The notes below the pieces were generated by a model. That model searched no databases, was not told the origin of the DNA, and saw only the letters and a list, made by a program, of their open reading frames with translations. Shown here in pieces: positions 50,523 through 57,586 of a stretch of 64,000 nucleotides of DNA. Numbering within the stretch: the stretch's first letter is position 1; each line of letters begins with the position of its first letter. The translations under genes and the position numbers were made by a program. The DNA is taken from contig DATNCY010000370.1 of assembly GCA_035553375.1 (NCBI GenBank), positions 1-64,000 of the forward strand, written 5' to 3'. This DNA is from JAJPHU01 sp035553375 (GTDB lineage: Bacteria > Planctomycetota > Planctomycetia > Gemmatales > Gemmataceae).

Positions 50523-51542
50523 ATGCGTTTCCCGCTGAGTCTGACGACGACGATGGTGGGCTACATGGCCCGCAAGAAACTATCTGGTGAAAAGCGTTAT
50601 CCGCTGGTGTTGATGCTCGAACCGCTGCACGCCTGCAATCTGACCTGCACCGGCTGCGGGCGCATCCGCGAATACTCGCAGACCATCAAGGACAAATTGA
50701 CGATCGAGGAGTGTCTGCAAGCCGTCGATGAGGCCGGCACACCCATCGTCAGCATCTGCGGCGGCGAACCGATGATCTATCCGGAAATCGGTTCGCTGGT
50801 GCGCGGTATTCTCAAACGCCGTAAGCATATTTATCTCTGCACCAATGGCATGTTCATCAAAAAACGTTTGCATGAATTCCGGCCCACCAGCCGCTTCTTC
50901 TTCAACGTCCATCTCGACGGTTTGGAGGAAACGCACGATTTGGCCGTGGAACGCAAGGGGGTTTTCAAGGCCGCCGTTGAAGGCATTATCGCCGCCAAGC
51001 GCGCCGGCTTCCTCGTTTGCACGAACACGACCATTTACAAGGAAACCAATCTCGACGAGATCGATCAGTTGTTCGCCTACCTGACGAAATTAAATGTCGA
51101 TGGCTTCATGCTTTCGCCGGCCTACGGTTACACGGCGGTGCAGGAAACCAATCCGACGGGTGCCGCCGAGATTTTCATGACGCGCGATGACATCCGCGCT
51201 AAGTTCCAGGAAGCCGAGAAACTCTTGTATAAATACCGCATGATGTCATCGCCGATTTACCTGGAATTTCTCAGCGGCAAGCGCGAACTGACCTGCACGG
51301 CCTGGGGCAATCCGACGCGCAACGTCAAGGGCTGGAAAGGTCCGTGCTATCTCATCACCGATGAACACCACGAGACGTTCGATGACTTCATGGAAAACAC
51401 TAGCTGGGAGAACTACGGCTACGGCAAAGACCCACGCTGCGAAAACTGCATGGTTCACTGCGGCTATGAACCATCGGCCGCGCTGGGCGTCAACAAGCGT
51501 ATGGGCGATAGTCTCAAAATGCTCATGTGGCAACTATCATGA
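50523..51542 (+). CDS. hpnH: Adenosyl hopene transferase, radical SAM
   Basis: 339 aa. The radical SAM cluster motif is CNLTCTGC (CxxxCxxC) near residue 38-45, and SICGGEPMIYPEIG is the SAM-binding segment. The sequence fits HpnH throughout (ISPAYGYTAVQETNPTG-like, KYRMMSSPIYLEFLSGK, KGPCYLITDEHHETF) and has a C-terminal Cys cluster (RCENCMVHCGYE). HpnH joins a 5'-deoxyadenosyl group to hopene, the first step towards C35 hopanoids. The gene is followed, with a 4-nt ATGA overlap, by hpnG, which removes adenine from the product. Confidence 0.95.
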   Translation: MRFPLSLTTTMVGYMARKKLSGEKRYPLVLMLEPLHACNLTCTGCGRIREYSQTIKDKLTIEECLQAVDEAGTPIVSICGGEPMIYPEIGSLVRGILKRRKHIYLCTNGMFIKKRLHEFRPTSRFFFNVHLDGLEETHDLAVERKGVFKAAVEGIIAAKRAGFLVCTNTTIYKETNLDEIDQLFAYLTKLNVDGFMLSPAYGYTAVQETNPTGAAEIFMTRDDIRAKFQEAEKLLYKYRMMSSPIYLEFLSGKRELTCTAWGNPTRNVKGWKGPCYLITDEHHETFDDFMENTSWENYGYGKDPRCENCMVHCGYEPSAALGVNKRMGDSLKMLMWQLS

Positions 51543-52375
51543 GCGAAATGCAGAATGCAGAATGCAGAATGCAGAATGAAAGACAAGAACCATCTTGTTC
51601 TTCATTCTGCACTCTGCATTCTGCATTCTGCATTCGAGAAGATCCGTGCGTCGTCTTCGCTCTGCGCCGGGAATCGATGTACTTCCGGCGTGACTATCGC
51701 TTTCAACAGCGCTTCGCCGGCGCGCCCTGCCGCGCCCAATTCCGAGAATCTCAGGGGGCTGACGCCCCCCGCTCAGGGCGGACGGTGCTGATGCTGGAGA
51801 CCGGCCTCGGCGCAGCGGCGATGGAAACGGCGTTGCGCTGGTGCCTGGGATCGCCGTGTTTCGGGACCGTGCCTTATCGACCGCGCCTTGTTCTGTCCGC
51901 CGGTTTCTCAGGAGCATTACAACCGGAACAGCGCGTCGGCGATCTCATCGTGGCAACGGAGGTTCTCGATCAAAGAGGAAACCGCTGGCCGACGACAAAT
52001 TCCTCGTTTAGCCGCGACATAATTGCAGGCCGATTACTGACCGTTTCTGAATTGGTGAGCGATCCTCGCGAGAAACAGCGCCTCGGCCAACAGTATCAAG
52101 CCATCGCCGTAGACATGGAAACCGCCATCGTAGCGAGCATGTGCCATAAACAAGGTGTGCCCTTTGCTTGTGTTCGGGTCATTTCCGATGATTTGAACAC
52201 GGCCCTTTCGCCTCATCTCGTCGATCTGTTACGTCATGGCCGCGTATCGCCACCGAGTCTAGCATGGGCGATACTCCGTCATCCCTCACTGATTCGGGAA
52301 TTGTGGCGTTTGGCGCGACAAACTCGTCTCGCCGCCGAACGACTTCGGGCTATTGGCGATTTTTTGGAGCGGTAA
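51539..52375 (+). CDS. hpnG: Adenosylhopane nucleosidase, HpnG-like, with repeat insertions
   Basis: 278 aa if translation starts at the ATG at 51539, which overlaps the hpnH stop (ATGA). The nucleosidase core begins only around residue 41 (CVVFALRRESMYFRR) and continues with LMLETGLGAAAMETALRW, LVLSAGFSGAL, VGDLIVATEV and VDMETAIVASMCHKQGVPF, the phosphorylase/nucleosidase family motif. The first 40 residues (MSEMQNAECRMQNERQ and so on) come from a GCAGAAT palindrome, and RESQGADAPRSG from a second one. Thus two repeat elements have been absorbed in frame. The enzyme should release adenine from adenosylhopane to give ribosylhopane. Confidence 0.85.
   Translation: MSEMQNAECRMQNERQEPSCSSFCTLHSAFCIREDPCVVFALRRESMYFRRDYRFQQRFAGAPCRAQFRESQGADAPRSGRTVLMLETGLGAAAMETALRWCLGSPCFGTVPYRPRLVLSAGFSGALQPEQRVGDLIVATEVLDQRGNRWPTTNSSFSRDIIAGRLLTVSELVSDPREKQRLGQQYQAIAVDMETAIVASMCHKQGVPFACVRVISDDLNTALSPHLVDLLRHGRVSPPSLAWAILRHPSLIRELWRLARQTRLAAERLRAIGDFLER
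51547..51634. repeat. 34-bp inverted repeat inside the hpnG N-terminus
   Basis: Arms at 51547-51580 and 51601-51634 pair with one mismatch. The left arm is a tandem array of GCAGAAT units. The repeat starts 5 nt after the hpnH stop and ends just before the first conserved codons of hpnG. Confidence 0.92.
51754..51769. repeat. Short palindrome inside hpnG
   Basis: GGGGGC and GCCCCC flank a TGAC loop, encoding QGADAP in frame. The surrounding CTCAGG...CTCAGG context suggests a short element of about 30 nt. Confidence 0.6.
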
Positions 52376-52387
52376 AAGAGAATATTT

Positions 52388-53497
52388 TCAGGAAGGCACG
52401 GTCGCGACGCGGCAGACGGCGAAGCAATTGCGGCCCTTGTCCTTGGCGTCCTTGATGGCGCCTGCGGCCATCCGATACATGACGTCGAAGTCAACCGGCA
52501 CGCCGACCTCGGCCACGGCGAAACTGACACTCACCGACATGTGGATCGACCGCTTTTCATAGGGAATCGCGGTTTCCGCCACGGTGGCGCGGATGCGTTC
52601 GGCCAGCCGGTTCGCTCCCTCCTCATTCGTCTCCCGCGCGATAATCAAAAACTCATCGCCGCCGATACGGCCGACCGAGTCCACCTCGCGCAGCGAGTTG
52701 GTCAGGATGCGCGATAGCCCCTTCAAGGCCACATCGCCGCCCGGCAGCAGAAACTCGGTGTTAATCTCCTTGAAATGATCGATGTCGATCAGTCCGATCG
52801 TGAGCGGACTGGGATAGCGTGCATGGCGCTTCAGTTCAAAGCGAGCGAGTTCCTCCATGGCACGGCGGTTGAATAGGCCTGTCAACGGATCAGTCAGCGC
52901 CAGCCGTTCCAGTTCACGGGCACGCTGTTCCAGCAGACGATTCGCTTCTTGCAGTGCGCCGGTGCGCTCGCCGACACGCCTTTCCAGTTCGCTGTTGAGT
53001 TGGCGTAGTTGTTCGAGCAAGTCGTCGCGGTTGTGTTCGAGAATGCACTTTTCCGCGGCATTGCGAAGGATTTGCAGCAGTTCCTCGGTACGCCACGGCT
53101 TGAGCAAATAATAGTAGACGTGTCCGCGATTGATCGCATCGACGGTGTCTTCCAACTCGGCGTAGCCGGTCATCAACAGGCGGACGGTGCGCGGGTGGTG
53201 TTGGCGGACCCATTCCAACAGTTGAATGCCGGTCTGTCGCGGCATTTTCTGATCGGTAAGGATCAAATCGATCGATTGGCGGGCGAAGATGGCCTGGGCG
53301 GATTCGACACTGTCGGCGGTAACTACATCGAATTCCGCCGCCAGCAAGGCGGACAGAGTCGGTAGGATATAGGGTTCATCATCGACTACCAGCAGCGAAC
53401 ATCTCTGGACCTTCACCAGCGCACCCCGGTCGCCGACTGCCAACCTCGGCCGAGCCTTCGTTGGATCGGCCTGTCTCGGGCGTGGGCAGCGCACCAC
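52388..53497 (-). CDS. REC-GGDEF response regulator, probable diguanylate cyclase
   Basis: 369 aa. A receiver domain starts near residue 33 (SLLVVDDEPYILPTL) with the phosphoacceptor in LILTDQKMPRQTG and the Lys in LLKPW. A long coiled-coil linker (about 155-205) leads to a GGDEF domain with RIGGDEFLII. Upstream of it, REVD followed by five residues before GGDEF is a complete inhibitory I-site. The protein should make cyclic di-GMP under control of a histidine kinase, which is not in the window. The start is uncertain: GTG at 53497 or GTG at 53416 just before the receiver domain. Confidence 0.9.
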   Translation of the reverse strand: MVRCPRPRQADPTKARPRLAVGDRGALVKVQRCSLLVVDDEPYILPTLSALLAAEFDVVTADSVESAQAIFARQSIDLILTDQKMPRQTGIQLLEWVRQHHPRTVRLLMTGYAELEDTVDAINRGHVYYYLLKPWRTEELLQILRNAAEKCILEHNRDDLLEQLRQLNSELERRVGERTGALQEANRLLEQRARELERLALTDPLTGLFNRRAMEELARFELKRHARYPSPLTIGLIDIDHFKEINTEFLLPGGDVALKGLSRILTNSLREVDSVGRIGGDEFLIIARETNEEGANRLAERIRATVAETAIPYEKRSIHMSVSVSFAVAEVGVPVDFDVMYRMAAGAIKDAKDKGRNCFAVCRVATVPS

Positions 53498-54128
53498 ACG
53501 GCGAGAGAATCCACCTACTATTCTAACTCACATTGCACCGAAGTCCAAATGGTCCCCCTTCCGTCGGCCAGACACGGCTCGCTGGTTTCAGGACGCGGAG
53601 AGACAATTTGTGCCGGAATAATTTGGTGGCGGCGGGACCGACCGCTCGTCGAGAAAAGTCGTTCCGAAAAGTCGTTCGTGACTTTTCGATAATAAATCTT
53701 GATATGGCTTCGTCGGGACTTTACAATAAGCCGGCACGTTAGGAAGAACAGGGAGAACCCCTTCGTCAGCATACGGTTCGAAAAGGATTGCGAACCTGGT
53801 AAGGTGGCCTTCCCCTCCCTGGCGGTAGAGTCCGCGACCGTATGCCCTGTGCGCCGAGCCAACGGAGCCACTCTCTCACGGATGAGTAGAAGTTGTTTCC
53901 CCGACCGAGGTGGTTCCATCGGGCAAGACGTGTTTTTGTTTCTGCATGGACAGAGAAGATGACCGTGCCAGCGAAAGCCGGCCTCTTCGTTGCCAGCGCG
54001 GGCGACCGTTGCTGGTTTTTCGCACGAAGGCACGGGGGTAGGTTCTTGTTGTCGTTCGTCACACGGACGATAGCAAGTTGTTGTTGTGATGGGACTTGAC
54101 AAGCCTCTAGATGTAGGGAAAGACGGCC
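53498..54128. other. 631-nt intergenic region with promoter and long leader
   Basis: It separates the minus-strand GGDEF gene from the plus-strand sigma factor gene. A 9-bp perfect stem CGAAAAGTC / GACTTTTCG with a 6-nt loop lies at 53665-53688, preceded by another GAAAAGTCGTTC copy. It is followed by a promoter at 53699-53727. The remaining 400 nt up to the sigma factor start carry no gene I can support; open frames on the minus strand have no recognisable sequence. Confidence 0.5.
53699..53727 (+). promoter_or_regulatory. Predicted promoter of the group-2-like sigma factor
   Basis: TTGATA at 53699-53704, a 17-nt spacer, and TACAAT at 53722-53727. Both hexamers match the consensus at five of six positions. 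The leader to the ATG at 54129 would be about 395 nt, unusually long. Confidence 0.5.
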
Positions 54129-55136
54129 ATGAAGACGCGACGTCGGAAGCGCCAACCAGAAACCGAAGAGATGGCACCGGTGACACCGACCACTATCTTT
54201 TCTTCGGATCTTTTGACTCCTGAGGAAGAACGCGAGTTGCTCGCCGATTTCTGGGAGACCAAGAGCGAGTTGGTTCGAGTGCTTATCCGCAACTTCTCCC
54301 GCCTCCGCCAGCATCGCCCCGCCTTGGAGCCGTGGCCCATGGCTCAGTTCATCCGCGACCACTGTGATAACGAAGCCCGAGGAGTCGTTGCGGTTCGTCG
54401 CTTGCACGACCGCTACATTCACCTCAAACATCGTCTGGCCTCCGCGAACATTCGCCTCGCCGCCCACGTTGCCAAACGATTCCGCCACCACGCGCTCAGC
54501 TATGCCGACCTGCTCCAAGAAGCCGTTTGCGGCCTGATGCAGGCCATTGATCGTTTCGATGTCAGTCACGGCACCCGCCTGGCCACCTATGCGACCTGGT
54601 GGATTCGTCAGACTTTGCAGATCGCCGTTGCTCGGCAGAGCCATCTGGTTAGCCTGTCGCCGCATCACTTGCAGGAACTCGGTTTGCTCCAGCAAGAGTC
54701 CGAGGCGCTGGCTCACGGTGGCAAGCACTTGCCCAGCCCGCAAGAACTCGCCTCACGCACCGGCAGCAGCCTCGAACATCTTACCCACCTGCAAACCGCA
54801 ACGCGCACGCCCGTCTCACTCAATGCCGTCCTCGATGACGACAGCGATTTCAAGCTGACGGAAGCGATGCCGGACAACGAGAGTACGACGCTGCGGCAGA
54901 ACTCCGAACGCCAGGAGGCTCTACACTTCCTCATGGAAAACCTGCGGCCGCGCGAACGCAAGGTACTCGATCTCCGCTTCGGTCTGACCGGCAATGGTAC
55001 GCATAGTCTGCGTCAAATCGGTCATTTGCTTCGCATCAGTAAGGAGCGCGTGCGGCAGATTCAGAACCGCGCTCTGGAGAAATTGCGCGCCTCCGCCGAA
55101 CGTGTTGGCTGGGAACCCAGCCTGCTACTCGGTTAA
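54129..55136 (+). CDS. Sigma-70 family RNA polymerase sigma factor (group 2/3-like)
   Basis: 335 aa. Region 1.2-like LTPEEERELLADFWETK is followed by region 2 with IRLAAHVAKRFRHHALSYAD, LLQEAVCGLMQAIDRFD, and RLATYATWWIRQTLQIA, the RpoD-type core. Region 3 contains LPSPQELASRTGSSLEHL. Region 4 has LRPRERKVLDLRFGL and the helix-turn-helix SLRQIGHLLRISKERVRQIQ. It is shorter than the housekeeping factor and lacks region 1.1, so it is likely an alternative factor. It stands alone with its own promoter and a strong hairpin after the stop. Confidence 0.93.
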   Translation: MKTRRRKRQPETEEMAPVTPTTIFSSDLLTPEEERELLADFWETKSELVRVLIRNFSRLRQHRPALEPWPMAQFIRDHCDNEARGVVAVRRLHDRYIHLKHRLASANIRLAAHVAKRFRHHALSYADLLQEAVCGLMQAIDRFDVSHGTRLATYATWWIRQTLQIAVARQSHLVSLSPHHLQELGLLQQESEALAHGGKHLPSPQELASRTGSSLEHLTHLQTATRTPVSLNAVLDDDSDFKLTEAMPDNESTTLRQNSERQEALHFLMENLRPRERKVLDLRFGLTGNGTHSLRQIGHLLRISKERVRQIQNRALEKLRASAERVGWEPSLLLG

Positions 55137-55163
55137 GAACTTGTCCACGAATAACGTCGAGTT

Positions 55164-55210
55164 AGCCGTTTACGGCTTAGCGTTTTCCGTACGCTGAGCC
55201 GCAAACGGCT
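55164..55210 (+). terminator. 20-bp hairpin with T-rich tail after the sigma factor
   Basis: Arms AGCCGTTTACGGCTTAGCGT at 55164-55183 and its inverted partner at 55191-55210 pair with two mismatches around a 7-nt loop. They are followed by CTTTTCTTTCTT. The position 27 nt after the stop and the T-rich tail fit an intrinsic terminator. The arm sequence is also of the dispersed palindrome type. Confidence 0.75.
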
Positions 55211-55274
55211 CTTTTCTTTCTTCCTCAGCAGTTCTGTTTGTGGGGAATCCGGCAGAATACGCAATTTTTTCCGC

Positions 55275-55327
55275 TTGACAGCAAGCCGCCGTTAACGTAC
55301 CAACAATAAAAGGACTGACCAGTCAGT
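55275..55327 (+). promoter_or_regulatory. Predicted TetR promoter and operator of the efflux operon
   Basis: A consensus TTGACA lies at 55275-55280, with a weak -10 (TACCAA) 17 nt later. Downstream is the inverted repeat ACTGAC-CA-GTCAGT at 55314-55327. Such ACTGACCAGTCAGT-type sites are common TetR-family operators. It lies 61 nt before the TetR start, where binding would block transcription, so autoregulation of the regulator and pump genes is likely. Confidence 0.6.
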
Positions 55328-55388
55328 TCCATTTCGTGACGACAAAGTGGTCGAAACAGCCAAGTTGTCGTCTGAGGGAGTGCGATTC

Positions 55389-56051
55389 ATGACGCAGACG
55401 GTGAACGGAAAACCGGGACGCCCAGCCGATCCGGGCCGAAGAGCCAAACGCCAGGAACAGATCCTGGAGACGGCCGTGCAGCTGTTCGCCGAACATGGGT
55501 ACTCCAATACCGACACCCAACTGTTGGCCGAGAAACTCCATATCGGCAAGGGCACCATCTATCGCTATTTCCCCAGCAAACGCGAGTTGTTCTTGGCAGC
55601 CGCCGACCGCGTCATGCGCTTGATGCGCCAGTGCGTCGATGGCAGCATTGAAGGCATCGAGGAACCGCTGGATCGTATCGCCATCGCCGTCCGCGCCTTC
55701 CTGACTTTCTTCGCCGAACATCCCGAATACGTCGAGTTGCTCATGCAGGAACGCGCCCAGTTCAAGGACCGCAAGAAGCCGACTTATTTTGAACATCGCG
55801 AGGTCAACGTGCAGCGTTGGCAGGCGTTGTATCGCTCGCTGATTGAGGCCGGCCGTATTCGCAACGTGCCCGTGGAGCGCATTTCCGACGTGATGAGTAA
55901 TTTGTTGTATGGGACGATGTTCACCAATTATTTTATCGGCCAACAGCAAACGGTGGAGACGCAGGCGCGGGATATTCTCGATATCGCGTTTCACGGCATT
56001 CTCAGCGACGCAGAGCGGCGACGCAGAGCGGGGAGCGGTGCGAAACTGTAG
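55389..56051 (+). CDS. TetR-family transcriptional repressor
   Basis: 220 aa from the ATG at 55389, with GAGGGAG about 9 nt upstream; a GTG at 55347 would add 14 residues. The N-terminal helix-turn-helix is textbook: ILETAVQLFAEHGYSNTDTQ, LLAEKLHIGKGTIYRYFPSK. The C-terminal ligand-binding part is helical and ends in a basic tail. Orientation and the operator at 55314-55327 show that it regulates its own operon of one adaptor and two RND pumps. The inducer is unknown. Confidence 0.93.
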   Translation: MTQTVNGKPGRPADPGRRAKRQEQILETAVQLFAEHGYSNTDTQLLAEKLHIGKGTIYRYFPSKRELFLAAADRVMRLMRQCVDGSIEGIEEPLDRIAIAVRAFLTFFAEHPEYVELLMQERAQFKDRKKPTYFEHREVNVQRWQALYRSLIEAGRIRNVPVERISDVMSNLLYGTMFTNYFIGQQQTVETQARDILDIAFHGILSDAERRRRAGSGAKL

Positions 56052-56083
56052 GTCAGGCTTTCCTACCCAACCTTGTTTCGAGC

Positions 56084-56128
56084 AGCCCGCAGTGCCAGCG
56101 AGGGACTCCCTTGCTGGCGCCGCGGGCT
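56084..56128. repeat. Inverted repeat between tetR and the RND adaptor
   Basis: Left AGCCCGC...TGCCAGC and right GCTGGC...GCGGGCT pair imperfectly around GGGACTCCC. It is 33 nt after the TetR stop and 28 nt before the adaptor start; in frame it would read AARSASEGLP, a peptide seen when such elements are wrongly annotated as coding. Confidence 0.75.
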
Positions 56129-56156
56129 GGCAAGAGGACGACCGAAAGGAAGACCA

Positions 56157-57557
56157 ATGAAAAACATCCTGGCAGCTGGTTGGTTTGGCCTCGGACTTCT
56201 GGCGTGCGTGGGACTGGGTGGGTGCGAGCATCACCAAGCGCCGGCCGGACAGAAAGGGCCGCCGGAGGTATTCGTCAGCTTACCCGTCTACAAGGAAATT
56301 ACCGATTACGAAGAATTCTCCGGTCGCCTGGAATCGGATCAAACCATCCAGCTTCGGGCCCGCGTCACCGGCTACTTGTTGAAGCAAAACTTCAAGGAAG
56401 GCGGCACGGTCAAGAAGGGCGATGTTTTGTTTGAAATCGACCCGCAACTTTATGAAGCCGACTTGGCGCTCGCCGAAGGCAACGTGGGGGAAGCTCAGGG
56501 GCAACACGACCAGGCGAAGGCGGACTGGATACGGGCACAGCAGCTGCCGACCGGCGCCATCAGCCCCGAGGAGCGTAATAAGTACAAGGGCACCTACGTC
56601 ATGTCGGAGGGAAAGCTGAAGGCGGCCAAGGCGATGCTCAAAAAAGCCCAGGTCAACATGGCTTATACCAAGGTCCATGCTCCGCTCAGTGGCCGGGTCA
56701 GCAAAGCCGCCATCGATCCGGGCAATCTCGTCAAGGCCGATGATACCATCCTCACCAGCATCGGAGCCATCGATCCCATCAAAGCCTATTTCGATGTGGA
56801 TGAACGAACGGTGGATCGCATCTTGCTCCTGATGGAGAAAGGCGACATCAACGGCGATCCCACCGGCACCCCCGTCGAGATGGGGTTGGCGGACGATGAA
56901 GACCGGCCTCACAAGGGCGCGATCGATTTCTTTGATTCCTATGTGGACCCCAGCACCGGCACGTTGCGCGTGCGCGGCACGTTCGCAAATCCCGATCGAG
57001 TCCTTCCTTCGGGAGAACACATCCCTGGGATCCTCGTCCCGGGTATGTTCGTCCGCGTCCGCTTGCCCATTGGCAAAGAGCAGAAGGCCCTGCTCGTCGC
57101 CGAGAAAGCGCTGGTGACCGATCAGGGACAAAAGTTCGTTTACGTCGTCAAGGACGAAAACTCCGCGGAGCATGAGGGCGAGGTAGATTATCGGCGTGTG
57201 GAAATTGGCCGACTGCACGATGGGCTGCGCGTCATCAAGCCCTACAAGGAGAACCTTGACGCACAGGGCAAACTCATTAGCCGTGTGGGTGTGAAGCCAA
57301 ATGAGAAGGTTGTCGTAAGCGGGTTGCAACGGGTGCGGCCGGGCATCAAGGTCAAAATCAAGGATGTTGAAATGCCGGCGAACGCCCCGGCTGCCGGTTC
57401 GCTCGATCCGTCGAAAGCCAGCAACGCCAGTTCGCCGACCTCTCGTTCTCAGCCAAGGACGACAAGTCCGGTGACGCCGAAGAACAAGACGAACGGCCGG
57501 CGTAAGCCGGCTGGCGCAAGCCCGACCAGCCGGCTTACGCCAGCCGTTCGCCCATAA
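56157..57557 (+). CDS. RND efflux periplasmic adaptor (HlyD/AcrA family) lipoprotein
   Basis: 466 aa from the ATG at 56157 with AAAGGAAG 4-6 nt upstream. A lipobox ends the leader (GLGGC), so the adaptor is anchored to the inner membrane. The barrel-sandwich and hairpin parts follow the AcrA pattern: IQLRARVTGYLLKQNFKEGG, VKKGDVLFEIDPQLYEADLA, KVHAPLSGRVSKAAIDPGNLV and GMFVRVRLPIGKEQKALLV. It bridges the pump and an outer-membrane channel, which is not present in the window. The last 25 or so residues (KNKTNGRRKPAGASPTSR and beyond) are encoded by a palindromic element and are probably a foreign tail. Confidence 0.92.
   Translation: MKNILAAGWFGLGLLACVGLGGCEHHQAPAGQKGPPEVFVSLPVYKEITDYEEFSGRLESDQTIQLRARVTGYLLKQNFKEGGTVKKGDVLFEIDPQLYEADLALAEGNVGEAQGQHDQAKADWIRAQQLPTGAISPEERNKYKGTYVMSEGKLKAAKAMLKKAQVNMAYTKVHAPLSGRVSKAAIDPGNLVKADDTILTSIGAIDPIKAYFDVDERTVDRILLLMEKGDINGDPTGTPVEMGLADDEDRPHKGAIDFFDSYVDPSTGTLRVRGTFANPDRVLPSGEHIPGILVPGMFVRVRLPIGKEQKALLVAEKALVTDQGQKFVYVVKDENSAEHEGEVDYRRVEIGRLHDGLRVIKPYKENLDAQGKLISRVGVKPNEKVVVSGLQRVRPGIKVKIKDVEMPANAPAAGSLDPSKASNASSPTSRSQPRTTSPVTPKNKTNGRRKPAGASPTSRLTPAVRP
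57491..57549. repeat. 24-bp inverted repeat, copy 2 of the two-copy element
   Basis: Arms at 57491-57514 and 57526-57549 pair with one mismatch around an 11-nt loop. The left arm GAACGGCCGGCGTAAGCCGG differs at one position from the arm at 14518. Here it lies within the 3' coding end of the RND adaptor, and the stop codon follows 6 nt later. Confidence 0.92.
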
Positions 57558-57586
57558 CATGAGGGCTTCTGAAGGGAGAGTCGGCC

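Noticed and set aside
53518..54186. Minus-strand open frame of 222 codons in the gap before the sigma factor
   Set aside because: Composition is not protein-like and it overlaps the start of the sigma factor gene; no family resemblance.
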